A DNA stretch of 64,000 bases from CAWBLP01 sp963789495 (lineage in GTDB: Bacteria > Pseudomonadota > Alphaproteobacteria > Acetobacterales > Acetobacteraceae), in assembly GCA_963789495.1 (NCBI GenBank), contig CAWBLP010000033.1:1-64000 (forward strand), in the 5' to 3' direction. This document shows positions 31,301 to 39,446 of this stretch, piece by piece (the stretch's first letter is position 1; the number at the start of each line of letters is the position of its first letter). The notes below the pieces were generated by a model. That model did no database searches, was not told the origin of the DNA, and saw only the letters and a program-made list of their open reading frames with translations. The position numbers were made by a program, and so were the translations under genes.

Positions 31301-32065
31301 ATGACACACCGCATACAAGGCGCCGCATACAAGGCGCCGCGCGCCGCAATCTTCTGCTGTTCAGCGCACTCGCAGGGTCGCTTGGCCGGGCTGCCATGCA
31401 GCCGGTCAAGGCAGTGGATCCAATCAAGATCGGTGTCGTCAGTGAGCCGGCCGCGGTCGCCGGTGCATCGATCGAACAGGCGGCAAAGATGGCTGCCGAC
31501 GAGATCAATGCCAAAGGCGGCATCAACGGCCGCCAGGTGCAGATCGTGGCCTACGACGATCACTCTTCCGCCGCGGAAGCCGTGCGTGCGTTCCAACGCG
31601 CCGCCCATCAGGACCAGGTGAATGCGGTCATCGCCAGCTATATCAGCGAAGTCGTTCTGGCGGTGGAGCCGTGGGCCGGGCGCCTGCACATGCCGACCGC
31701 GACACCGGCTGCATCGAGCAACGATATCGCCAAGCACATTCACGACGACTACGGCCATCTGAAATACATGTTCCATGGCTGGTTGAACTCCGCCTTCATC
31801 GCGCAGTCGATCTGCGACGCGTCGCCCGACACGCTGGTCGGCGAGCTGCACATGAAGTCCGCCGTGGTGATGAGCGAGGATGCCGCCTGGACCACGCCGT
31901 TGGATGCACGCTATTTCAATCCCGACACCACCGATTTCTCACCGATCTACCATCAGATCGAGGCCCAGCATCCGGACGTGATCATTGCCGGCATCAGCCA
32001 TGTCGGCGTGCAGCCGACCCTGCAATGGCACGACCAGCAGGTACCGATGCCGATGGCGGGGATCG
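31301..32065 (+). pseudogene. Truncated branched-chain amino-acid ABC substrate-binding protein
   Basis: ATG 31301 follows aaggag. A 14-bp tandem duplication at 31310-31337 breaks the signal peptide. With one copy removed, the signal reads MTHRIQGAARRNLLLFSALAG and is in frame with the mature protein, which begins PIKIGVVSEPAAVAGASIEQAA near 31423. The periplasmic type I fold (GRQVQIVAYDDHSSAAEAV) runs to QWHDQQVPMPMAGI near 32065. There it stops matching and joins the LivF remnant, so roughly half of a normal 400-residue protein is missing. The frame is open by chance through into proA, which would create a spurious long fusion protein. Confidence 0.75.
31310..31337 (+). repeat. 14-bp tandem duplication inside a signal peptide
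   Basis: The unit cgcatacaaggcgc occurs twice in a row. Fourteen bases are not a multiple of three, so the duplication shifts the frame. Removing one copy restores a continuous signal peptide and mature protein. Confidence 0.88.
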
Positions 32066-32323
32066 CGCGCGCTGATGATGAAGCCCAAACTGCTCATCCT
32101 CGACGAGCCGACGTTTGGCCTGGTGCCGGTGGTCCTGGAGCAGATTTCCAAGGCGCTCACCCTGCTGCGCCAGACGACGCCGATCACCGTGCTCCTGGGC
32201 GAGCCAACGTGACCTTCGCACTGTCGCCTGCAGATCGAGTCTCCGGTACTGGAACACGCACGCATCGTCCGGGAGAGGGACCCAGGCCGGTTCGAGCGCG
32301 AGATGGGCGAGGCGTATCTGTAG
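32066..32323 (+). pseudogene. C-terminal remnant of a LivF-type ABC ATPase
   Basis: The sequence starts inside the ATPase at the Walker B region (ALMMKPKLLILDEPTFGLVP) and runs through EQISKALTLL. After a one-base loss near 32208 come NVTFALS and ADRV. After a further shift near 32253 come LEHARIVRE, PGRFEREMGEAYL and the stop at 32321-32323. The N-terminal half with Walker A is absent. It abuts the truncated substrate-binding gene without a gap. The permease genes and first ATPase normally found between them are missing, so one deletion appears to have removed the centre of a Liv operon. Confidence 0.78.
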
Positions 32324-32478
32324 TCCGACCAGCGCCGCATGAAGGCGGCGGGACGGTGGACGCTGCACTGCGATGGGCCGGCAACCCGCCCGCCCGCCCG
32401 GCCGCCATCTCCGGTCGCAACGGCTCCCCCTGGAAACATCGCCGCCGTGAGGGCACTATCAGCCGCGAGGAGTGCCCC

Positions 32479-33738
32479 ATGCACGTCGAGACCGAGGCCA
32501 CCAGACACCTGCAGCGCGCCGCCCAGGCCGCGCGCGCGGCATCGCATGTGCTCGCCCGCACCAGCGAAGCGGAGCGCAACGACGCCCTGCACGCCATGGC
32601 CGCTGCACTGCGCCATCACGCACCGGCAATCCTCGCCGCCAACACCCAGGACCTCGCCACATCCAACGCCACCGCGGCCTTCCGCGACCGCCTGACATTG
32701 ACCGAAGCCCGTGTCTTCGCCATGGCGCAGGGGCTTGACGACGTCGCCGCGCTGCCCGATCCGCTCGGCCGCCTCCTCGCCGACTGGACCCGGCCGAACG
32801 GGCTGAACATCCAGCGCATCGCGACGCCGATCGGCGTCATCGGCATGATCTATGAGAGCCGCCCGAATGTCGGTGCCGACGCTGCGGCGCTGTGCCTGAA
32901 ATCCGGCAATGCCGTGATCCTGCGCGGTGGCTCGGAAAGCCTGCACAGCGCGCAGGCGATCCACGCCGCGCTGGCCGATGGATTGCGCGCCGCCGGACTG
33001 CCGGAGCCCTGCGTGCAGGTGGCCCCGGATGCCGACCGTGCCTATGTCGCCGCCATGCTGGCGGCCGCCGGGCTGATCGACCTGATCATTCCGCGTGGCG
33101 GCAAATCGCTGGTCGAGCGCGTGCAGCGTGAGGCACGCGTGCCGGTGCTGGCCCATGCCGAGGGACTTTGCCACACCTATGTGCACGAAGCCGCCGAACC
33201 TGCCATGGCGCGTCGGATCGTCGCCAATGCCAAGATGCGCCGCACCGGCATCTGCGGCGCCACCGAAACGCTGCTGATCGACCGCGGCATCGCCGCTGAC
33301 CTGCTGCCGCACATCATCGCCGACCTGCGCTTCCTCGGCTGCGACTTCCGCGCCGATGCCGCGGCCCGCGACATTGTGCCCGACCTGCCGCCCGCCACTG
33401 ACGTGGATTTCGACACCGAATGGCTGGACTCGATCCTGTCCGTCGCGGTCGTGGACGGGGTCGACGCCGCCCTGACCCATATCGCGCTACATGGCAGCGA
33501 ACACACCGATGCCATCGTCACGCAGGATCGAGCTGTGGCCGAACATTTCCTGGCCGGCCTGAACAGTGCGGTGGCGCTGTGGAACGCGTCGACGCAGTTC
33601 TGCGACGGCGGCGAGTTCGGTTTCGGTGCCGAAATCGGCATCGCCACAGGGCGCATTCATGCCCGCGGCCCGGTCGGGTTGGAGCAGCTTACCACCTACC
33701 GCTACCTGGTGCGCGGTACGGGGCAGGTGCGCCCCTGA
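32479..33738 (+). CDS. proA: Glutamate-5-semialdehyde dehydrogenase (gamma-glutamyl phosphate reductase)
   Basis: 419 residues, NADPH-dependent reduction of gamma-glutamyl phosphate in proline biosynthesis. The ATG at 32479 follows gaggag. Motifs are PIGVIGMIYESRPNV near residue 115, LCLKSGNAVILRGGSE, the catalytic cysteine in RRTGICGATETLL near residue 257, and EFGFGAEIGIATGRIHARGPVGLEQLTTY near the end. No proB in the window. It is followed at once by nadD and rsfS, a gene order common in Rhodospirillales. Confidence 0.96.
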   Translation: MHVETEATRHLQRAAQAARAASHVLARTSEAERNDALHAMAAALRHHAPAILAANTQDLATSNATAAFRDRLTLTEARVFAMAQGLDDVAALPDPLGRLLADWTRPNGLNIQRIATPIGVIGMIYESRPNVGADAAALCLKSGNAVILRGGSESLHSAQAIHAALADGLRAAGLPEPCVQVAPDADRAYVAAMLAAAGLIDLIIPRGGKSLVERVQREARVPVLAHAEGLCHTYVHEAAEPAMARRIVANAKMRRTGICGATETLLIDRGIAADLLPHIIADLRFLGCDFRADAAARDIVPDLPPATDVDFDTEWLDSILSVAVVDGVDAALTHIALHGSEHTDAIVTQDRAVAEHFLAGLNSAVALWNASTQFCDGGEFGFGAEIGIATGRIHARGPVGLEQLTTYRYLVRGTGQVRP

Positions 33739-33740
33739 AC

Positions 33741-34361
33741 GTGCCGCTCGCGTTCGATCCACTCCCGCGTTTCGGCGATCGGCGCCGCATGCGCGTGGGT
33801 CTGCTCGGGGGTTCGTTCAATCCGGCGCATGTCGGGCACCGCCATGTCGCCACGATGGCACTGCGACGGCTGCGGCTCGACCAGGTATGGCTGCTGGTCT
33901 CGCCGGGCAATCCGCTGAAGCCGCAACATGGCATGGCACCCCTGGCGCAACGCCTGGGCAGCGCGCGCCGGATTGCCGATGGCCGCCGCGTAGTGGCCAC
34001 CGCGATCGAGGCCGTGCTGCATACGCGCTACACCGTCGATACCATGCGGCTGCTGCTGCAGCGCTTCCCGCGTGTGCGCTTCGTGTGGCTGATGGGAGCC
34101 GACATCCTGCCACAACTGCCGCGCTGGCGGCGCTGGCGCACGCTGCTGAGCGATATTGCCTTCGCGATCCTGCCACGTCCGGGCTACAACAACGCTGCCC
34201 TGGCTGGACAGGCCGCTCGGTTCATGCGCCACCAGCGGCGACCGGAACGCGCCGCACGGACATTGCCGGGTGACGCGCCTGGCTGGGTCTTTCTGCACTC
34301 GCCGCAGAATGCGGTGTCCGCGACTGCGATCAGAGCCTCCCGCAAAGGAACCGTGCCATAG
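33741..34361 (+). CDS. nadD: Nicotinate-nucleotide adenylyltransferase
   Basis: 206 residues from GTG 33741, two bases after the proA stop; ATG 33789 is the alternative and gives 190. It makes deamido-NAD from nicotinate mononucleotide and ATP. The nucleotidyltransferase motif is GLLGGSFNPAHVGH, the mid-protein motif is WLMGADILPQLPRW, and the C-terminal SATAIRAS matches the ISSTxIR motif. Neither start has a clear SD sequence, which suits translational coupling to proA. Confidence 0.93.
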   Translation: MPLAFDPLPRFGDRRRMRVGLLGGSFNPAHVGHRHVATMALRRLRLDQVWLLVSPGNPLKPQHGMAPLAQRLGSARRIADGRRVVATAIEAVLHTRYTVDTMRLLLQRFPRVRFVWLMGADILPQLPRWRRWRTLLSDIAFAILPRPGYNNAALAGQAARFMRHQRRPERAARTLPGDAPGWVFLHSPQNAVSATAIRASRKGTVP

Positions 34362-34429
34362 CCAAAGTTGGTCCGCCTCCGTCTCCGGCGCGTCACAAAC
34401 CGGCGCCGCGCAAACGCGGCAAGCCGCCA

Positions 34430-34870
34430 TTGCCGGCGACCGACAAGACACCTGGCACGCCGCGCAAGAAGACCATTGCCGCGGGGCCAAAGACCGCCGC
34501 GCTGCGTAAGCGCGTCAAGCGTGCGGAGCCGTCGGCGCTCGATCAGTTGCAGTCGGTGATCGTCGGCAGCCTCGAAGACGACAAGGCCGAGAACGTCGTC
34601 ACGCTCGACCTGGCCGGCAAGGCGACTTTCTGCGACCGGATGGTGATCGCCACCGGCCTGGCGGACCGCCAGATCAGCGCGATGGCAGAACATCTGGCCG
34701 AGAAGCTGCACGCGTCGGGATTGAAACGCGTGCAGGTGGAAGGCGCCGGTGGATCCGACTGGGTGCTGATCGATGCCGGCGACATCGTCGTGCATCTGTT
34801 CAAGCCTGACGCGCGCAGCAGTTACGCACTCGAGAAAATGTGGGGTGCCGATCTGGACGAGGCCGGCTGA
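34430..34870 (+). CDS. rsfS: Ribosome silencing factor RsfS (Iojap family)
   Basis: 146 residues from a TTG start; the frame is open further upstream but lacks a start codon. The N-terminal ~35 residues are basic and disordered. The Iojap domain follows: LDQLQSVIVGSLEDDKAENV, then CDRMVIATGLADRQISAMAEHL, and SDWVLIDAGDIVVHLFKPDARSSYALEKMW. It binds ribosomal protein uL14 and blocks subunit joining in starvation. Its stop overlaps the aldolase ATG (TGATG), so the two are co-translated. The exact start is uncertain. Confidence 0.9.
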   Translation: MPATDKTPGTPRKKTIAAGPKTAALRKRVKRAEPSALDQLQSVIVGSLEDDKAENVVTLDLAGKATFCDRMVIATGLADRQISAMAEHLAEKLHASGLKRVQVEGAGGSDWVLIDAGDIVVHLFKPDARSSYALEKMWGADLDEAG

Positions 34871-35538
34871 TGCCAATGCCCGGCGCGCGGCAGCAGGTTG
34901 TTTCGCTGTACCGTGCGCTGGCGCAACGCGGCATGAATGCCGGCAGTTCCGGCAATGTCAGCCTGCGCTCCCGGCGCGGCATGCTGATCACGCCATCCGG
35001 CTGTTCTGCGGAACAACTGCAAGCAGCGGAGGTGGCCGCGATGTCGCTCGCTGGCGACGTGCGCGGCAAGGCGACGCCGTCATCCGAATGGGCGATGCAT
35101 GCGGCGATCTATCTGGCTCGTCCGGACGCGCAGTGCGTGGTGCACACTCATGCCGACGCCTGCACGGCACTGGCTTGCCTGAAGCAGGATTTGCCCGCCT
35201 TCCATTACATGGTGCTGCGGTTCGGTGGCGATACGGTGCGCTGCGCACCCTATGTGACGTTCGGCACGCCTGCCCTGGCAGACCTGGCGGTGGCGGCGCT
35301 GAGCGAGCGCAGCGCCTGTCTGCTGGCCAATCATGGGATGATCGTGCTCGGGCCGACTGCCGAGCAGGCATTGTTGGATGCGGTGCTGCTGGAGACGCTG
35401 TGCCGGCAATATCTGCTGGCACGCGCAGCCGGTACGGTGCAGCTGCTGAGCGGCGACGAGATGCAGGCCGCGCGGGAGCGGTTCAAGACCTACGGGCCCG
35501 CGGCCGTAGTGAAAGACCATCAGGATGGAGTCCGCTGA
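34870..35538 (+). CDS. Class II aldolase/adducin family protein
   Basis: 222 residues, like L-fuculose-phosphate aldolase. The phosphate-binding loop NAGSSGNVSLR lies near residue 24, TPSGCSAEQL follows, and SSEWAMH contains the catalytic Glu near residue 73. Zinc ligands are HTHAD near residue 94 and the His of LANHGMIVLG near residue 155. These enzymes make retro-aldol cleavages of phosphorylated hydroxy-carbonyl compounds. It overlaps rsfS upstream and the SDR downstream by TGATG, forming a coupled unit. The substrate is not evident. Confidence 0.88.
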   Translation: MPMPGARQQVVSLYRALAQRGMNAGSSGNVSLRSRRGMLITPSGCSAEQLQAAEVAAMSLAGDVRGKATPSSEWAMHAAIYLARPDAQCVVHTHADACTALACLKQDLPAFHYMVLRFGGDTVRCAPYVTFGTPALADLAVAALSERSACLLANHGMIVLGPTAEQALLDAVLLETLCRQYLLARAAGTVQLLSGDEMQAARERFKTYGPAAVVKDHQDGVR

Positions 35539-36278
35539 TGCCGTTCACCATCGAGCTGAGCCAGCGCGTTGCCCTGGTCACCGGCGGCTCGCGTGGTATC
35601 GGTCGGGCCATCGCGGTGGCCCTGGGCCAGGCCGGTGCCGCCGTTGCGGTGAATTTTCGGACCCGTGCGGCTGATGCGCAGGCGGTGGTTGCGGCGATTA
35701 CCACCGCCGGCGGTCGCGCTATCGCCGTGGGTGCGGACGTGTCGGAATCCGCCGCCGTCGCCTCCATGATGCAGACCATCACGGCGCAGCTTGGCCCTGT
35801 CGATGTGCTGGTGAACAATGCCGGCATCGCCATTCCTCGCGGCGTGGACGACCTGACCGAGGATGAATTCGACCAGACGATCGCGGTCAATCTGAAATCC
35901 GCCTTTCTGTGCACGCAGGCCGCGTTGCCGCATATGCGCGCGCAGCGCTGGGGCCGCATCGTCAATGTCAGCTCGGGCGCGGCACGCGGGGCCGGTGGAG
36001 TCGGCGTGCATTACAACGCCTCCAAGGCCGGCACGGAGGGACTGACCCGCGGCTATGCAGCGCGCCTGGTGAAGGACGGGATCACGGTGAATGCGATCTC
36101 TCCCTCGCTGATCGAGACCGAAATGCTGGCCGGCTGGGCCGACGACGCCGCCAAGCGCATCCCGATGGGCCGCACCGGTCGACCCGAGGAGGTGGCGCAG
36201 GCTGTGTTGATGGTGCTGGATAATGCCTACATGACCGGGCAGACCATCCCGCTCAACGGTGGAATGAATTTCCTTTAG
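35538..36278 (+). CDS. SDR family 3-oxoacyl-reductase-like oxidoreductase
   Basis: 246 residues, classical short-chain dehydrogenase. NADP site VTGGSRGIGRAIA at residues ~13-25, structural NNAG near residue 93, catalytic serine in NVSSGAARG, and the complete YNASK (YxxxK) near residue 157. The C-terminus MTGQTIPLNGGMNFL is FabG-like. It is last in the rsfS-aldolase-SDR coupled unit, which suggests the aldolase and reductase act in sequence. Unlike the two SDRs at 43 and 47 kb it keeps the full catalytic tetrad. Confidence 0.9.
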   Translation: MPFTIELSQRVALVTGGSRGIGRAIAVALGQAGAAVAVNFRTRAADAQAVVAAITTAGGRAIAVGADVSESAAVASMMQTITAQLGPVDVLVNNAGIAIPRGVDDLTEDEFDQTIAVNLKSAFLCTQAALPHMRAQRWGRIVNVSSGAARGAGGVGVHYNASKAGTEGLTRGYAARLVKDGITVNAISPSLIETEMLAGWADDAAKRIPMGRTGRPEEVAQAVLMVLDNAYMTGQTIPLNGGMNFL

Positions 36279-36309
36279 TTCGTGACGCGATAAAACGAAA
36301 TCTGCGCGC

Positions 36310-36415
36310 TTCCCGCCTTCGCCAGGTTCGACCTGGCTTTCTACCCACGAATGCGCATGCAGCGGGTGCTGCGCCACCCGATCGTTCCGGTGTGGATGGG
36401 CCACCGCGGTAGGCG
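36310..36415. repeat. Dispersed palindromic repeat, copy C (degraded)
   Basis: It shares with copy B a cttt/tctaccca segment followed by atgcgcatgc and the core tgctgcgccacccgatcgttccggt; the flanking half-sites are worn (gccaggttcgacctgg; gatgggccaccgcgg). It lies in the 324-bp gap between the SDR and the cupin. Otherwise I see nothing in this gap. Confidence 0.6.
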
Positions 36416-36602
36416 GCACGCCACCGCAGACCCTGCGACTGACCGTTCCGCGCTGATCCAGGTCGAGCTTCCTCCTAGCTCTCGCCAGCAGGCTTCGCTC
36501 GTGTCGGCATCCCGGGCGGATGCCGGCGCCGGGCCTGCCACTTGAACACGCGACAAAATCGCGCCGATACTCAGCCGCCGAAAAGCAAATGAGGAACCGA
36601 CC

Positions 36603-37166
36603 ATGGCCAAAGCCGTAAGCAAGCGGAAGGCCGCATCCAAGGCGAAGCCAGCCGCCCGCCGTCCGACCAAGCAAGCCGCCGCCAAACCTGCAGTCCGCAG
36701 TATGAAAGCTGCCGTACCGCGCCGCGCGAAGGCCGCAGCGCCCAAGCGCAAGGCCGTGGCCAAACCGCGCGCTGCCGCCCGAAAGCCACCGCAACGCTTC
36801 ACGGTCAGCCACCTCGAGGAATCCGACTTCAAGACCGAGGGCTTGCGCCCCTATGCGCAATACCGCGACCTCGGCATCGCCCTGGCCAGCGGCGGATTGT
36901 GCCAGGCCCATGTGATCCGGCTGATCCCGCCGGTCACCGACGAGGTGCGCAAGCGCCACTACCACGACACCGAGTTGCAGCTCATCTACGTCCTGAAAGG
37001 CTGGATGAGGAACGAGTTCGAAGGTCACGGTGAGCAACTCATGCGCCAGGGCAGTTGCTGGTTGCAACCGCCGGGCATCCGTCACACCGTGCTGGACTAC
37101 TCTGATGACTGCGAGGTTCTGGAGATCATCGTTCCGGCGGATTTCGAGACCGTCGAGCTGGCCTGA
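36603..37166 (+). CDS. Cupin-domain protein with Lys/Ala-rich N-terminal tail
   Basis: 187 residues in two parts. Residues 1-~62 are almost only Lys, Ala, Arg and Pro (KRKAASKAKPAARRPTK and similar), like the histone-H1/AlgP-type tails of some bacterial DNA-binding proteins. Residues ~65-187 are a single cupin beta-barrel: RKRHYHDTELQLIYVLKG gives the metal-binding H-x-H plus E of motif 1, and GSCWLQPPGIRHTVLDYSDD carries the motif 2 His. The cupin core alone resembles small sensor or isomerase cupins. It lies just before the livK gene, but with a hairpin between. A regulator or nucleoid-associated enzyme is possible; function unknown. Confidence 0.78.
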   Translation: MAKAVSKRKAASKAKPAARRPTKQAAAKPAVRSMKAAVPRRAKAAAPKRKAVAKPRAAARKPPQRFTVSHLEESDFKTEGLRPYAQYRDLGIALASGGLCQAHVIRLIPPVTDEVRKRHYHDTELQLIYVLKGWMRNEFEGHGEQLMRQGSCWLQPPGIRHTVLDYSDDCEVLEIIVPADFETVELA

Positions 37167-37196
37167 ATCGCCCAAGCTGCCTGATACATCACAAAC

Positions 37197-37220
37197 GCCG
37201 CCCGGAACGAACCGGGCGGC
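37197..37220 (+). promoter_or_regulatory. Perfect hairpin just before the livK ribosome binding site
   Basis: A 9-bp perfect stem gccgcccgg/ccgggcggc with an aacgaa loop ends 10 bp before the gggga of the livK SD sequence. No U-run follows, so it is not an ordinary terminator. It could shape mRNA stability or translation of livK. Confidence 0.55.
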
Positions 37221-37240
37221 AATCCATGGGGAGACCCGTC

Positions 37241-38455
37241 ATGGCCACCACATCCCGCTTCACCCGTCGCATGCTGATCGGTTCGGCCACCGCCACGCTC
37301 GCCGCGCCGGCGCTGCTGCGCCACGCCCGCGGCGAAACCCCGATCAAGATCGGCATGCCGGTGGCGCTCACCGGTCCGGCCGGCGAAGTCGGCCTGCAAA
37401 TGCGTCGCGGTGCCGAGTTCTGGGCCAAGCACGTCAACGGCGCGGGCGGCGTGATCGGTCGCGAGATCGAGCTGCACATCGTGGACTCCACCGGCGATCC
37501 CGCCACCTGCGTGCGCCGCGCGCAGGAACTGGTGGAGCGCGACAACTGCCACCTGCTGTTCGGCATGACGCTGTCGTCCGAAGCACTCGCCGTGGTGCCG
37601 AAACTGGCGCAATGGAACGCGATCTTCATGTCGTCCGACAACGGTGACGGACGGCTGACCGGCTCCTCCTTCGTGCCGAACTTCTTCCGCGCCAACATCT
37701 CCGGCCCGATGGATACCCGCACCGTCTCGCTCTATCTGCGCCAGTCGAAGCTGAAGAGTTTCTATGCGCTGGGCATGGATTATGCCTGGGGCCACAACAG
37801 CGTCGGCGTGTTCAAGGATGAGGTGAAGAAGGCCGGGAAGAACTATATCGGTGACGTGTTCTCGCCGATCGGCACCAAGGATTTCGCCACCTATATCACC
37901 AAGATCCGCCAGTCCGGCGCCGACGCCTGCTACCTGGTGCTGCAAGGTGACGACAACAACGCGTTCCTGTCGCAGGCGCACGAGTACCGCCTGGGACAGA
38001 AGGTGCAGCTGCTCACTTCGATCGTCGATCTGAACAGCATCAAGGCGGTCGGCGAGGCCGCGCTCGGCCTGACCGGCTCCACCCGCTATACCTTCACGAT
38101 CGACAATCCGAAGAACAAGGAATTCGTCGCCGCCTGGCAGAAGGCGCACGACAACGCGTTGCCCGACGTGTTCGAGGGCGAGCAGTGGCAGTCCTGCCTG
38201 ATGTTGCAGGCCGGCATCGAAGCCGCCAAGAGCATCGAAGCCGACAAGCTGCGTCCGGCGCTGGAGAAGGCCTCGGTGGACAGCATCAAGGGCCACGTGG
38301 CGATGCGCGCCTGCGACCACCAGGCGGTGCAAGGCGGCTACATGGTCCAGGTGACGAAGACGCAAGGCTACAGTTTCCCGATTCCGCAGATCATCGCCAC
38401 CTTCCCCGCCGATCAGGTCACGCCTGGCTGCCGGCAGATGACGTTCGATAGCTGA
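37241..38455 (+). CDS. Branched-chain amino-acid-type ABC transporter substrate-binding protein
   Basis: 404 residues. The ATG at 37241 follows ggggag; an in-frame ATG at 37226 lies within that SD region. A Tat-like signal (TRRMLIGSATATLAAPALL) is cleaved before GETPIKIGMPVALTGPAGEVG. The type I periplasmic fold continues through HIVDSTGDPATCVRRAQELV and ALGMDYAWGHNSVGVFKDEV. It captures a solute for the permease and ATPase genes that follow. Liv-type binding proteins also take aromatic acids, amides and short-chain carboxylates. Together with the downstream enzymes it suggests a non-standard ligand, by inference. Confidence 0.9.
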   Translation: MATTSRFTRRMLIGSATATLAAPALLRHARGETPIKIGMPVALTGPAGEVGLQMRRGAEFWAKHVNGAGGVIGREIELHIVDSTGDPATCVRRAQELVERDNCHLLFGMTLSSEALAVVPKLAQWNAIFMSSDNGDGRLTGSSFVPNFFRANISGPMDTRTVSLYLRQSKLKSFYALGMDYAWGHNSVGVFKDEVKKAGKNYIGDVFSPIGTKDFATYITKIRQSGADACYLVLQGDDNNAFLSQAHEYRLGQKVQLLTSIVDLNSIKAVGEAALGLTGSTRYTFTIDNPKNKEFVAAWQKAHDNALPDVFEGEQWQSCLMLQAGIEAAKSIEADKLRPALEKASVDSIKGHVAMRACDHQAVQGGYMVQVTKTQGYSFPIPQIIATFPADQVTPGCRQMTFDS

Positions 38456-38545
38456 GCCGAACGTGCGCAACGTCCCATCGATCGGCATGGCGGGCGAAGG
38501 CCCGCCGTCCACGATCTTGCCGCACCCACCACGGCAAGGTCGCGA

Positions 38546-39442
38546 ATGCAGTCCGACAGCCGGGTGTCTGACGTGAACTTTCTCGCCTTCCTCATCACTC
38601 AGTGCCTCAACGCGTTCTCGCAGGCGGCTCTGCTGTTCTTCCTCGGCGTCGGACTGACGCTGATCTTCGGCATCATGCGCATCGTCAACTTCGCGCATGG
38701 TGCCTTCTTCATGCTCGGCGCCTATGTCGGCTATTCCGCCGTGCATCTGACCGGCAGCTTCTGGAGTGCCTTGATCATTGCACCACTGGCCGTCGGCGCA
38801 TTCGGTGCCGCCTTCGAACTCGGCGTGTTGCGTCGTCTGTACCGTCGCGACGGCAGCGCCTTCCTGATGGTGACGTTCGGTCTGACGCTGATCATGGGCG
38901 AGCTGATCCGGCTCACCTGGGGCGTCGCCGCGCTGGAAGTGCCGGCGCCGCGCGCCTTGTCGGGTATCGTGTTCATCATGGATGAGCCGTTCCCGATCTA
39001 CCGGCTGTTCCTCGCCGGCTCCGGCCTGGTGGTTGCGCTCACCATCTGGCAGTTCCTGGAACGCACGCGTCTCGGTCTGCTGATTCGCGCAACCTCACAG
39101 AACGCCGAGATGGTGCACGCGCTCGGCACCGATGTCCGCCTGGTGCGCTCCGCCGTGTTCGGCATCGGCTGCGGCCTGGCCGGCATCGGCGGTGTGTTCG
39201 CCGCCCCCTTGGTCACCGCGTCACTCGGCATGGCACCCAACGCGGTGATCGACACCTTTGTGATCGTCATCATCGGCGGCATGGGCAGCTTCCTCGGCTC
39301 CGCCATCGCCGCAGTGCTGGTGGCCTTCGTGCAGGTGTTCGGCACGTATTATTTCCCCAATCTGGCACTGGCGCTGATGTATCTGCTGATGCTGCTGGTC
39401 CTGGTCGTGCGTCCGGGCGGCCTGCTGGGCAAGGAGGCCTGA
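38546..39442 (+). CDS. livH: Branched-chain amino-acid-type ABC transporter permease (LivH)
   Basis: 298 residues with about eight membrane spans. The family signature GLTLIFGIMRIVNFAHGAFFMLGAY occupies residues ~36-60, and the C-terminus LVLVVRPGGLLGKE is typical. The GTG at 38573 is an alternative start, nine codons in, matching the usual N-terminus MNFLAFL. Forms the inner-membrane channel with LivM. livM follows 4 nt after the stop. Confidence 0.93.
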   Translation: MQSDSRVSDVNFLAFLITQCLNAFSQAALLFFLGVGLTLIFGIMRIVNFAHGAFFMLGAYVGYSAVHLTGSFWSALIIAPLAVGAFGAAFELGVLRRLYRRDGSAFLMVTFGLTLIMGELIRLTWGVAALEVPAPRALSGIVFIMDEPFPIYRLFLAGSGLVVALTIWQFLERTRLGLLIRATSQNAEMVHALGTDVRLVRSAVFGIGCGLAGIGGVFAAPLVTASLGMAPNAVIDTFVIVIIGGMGSFLGSAIAAVLVAFVQVFGTYYFPNLALALMYLLMLLVLVVRPGGLLGKEA

Positions 39443-39446
39443 GCTC

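Noticed and set aside
31396..33738. One long open frame suggesting a 780-residue binding-protein/ProA fusion
   Set aside because: The middle 130 codons are out-of-frame LivF sequence and intergenic DNA. proA has its own ATG and strong ribosome binding site at 32479.
36603..37166. Reading the Lys/Ala-rich N-terminus as an untranslated leader
   Set aside because: The ATG at 36603 follows a gaggaa-type site and the frame is continuous into the cupin. Kept as coding, but flagged.
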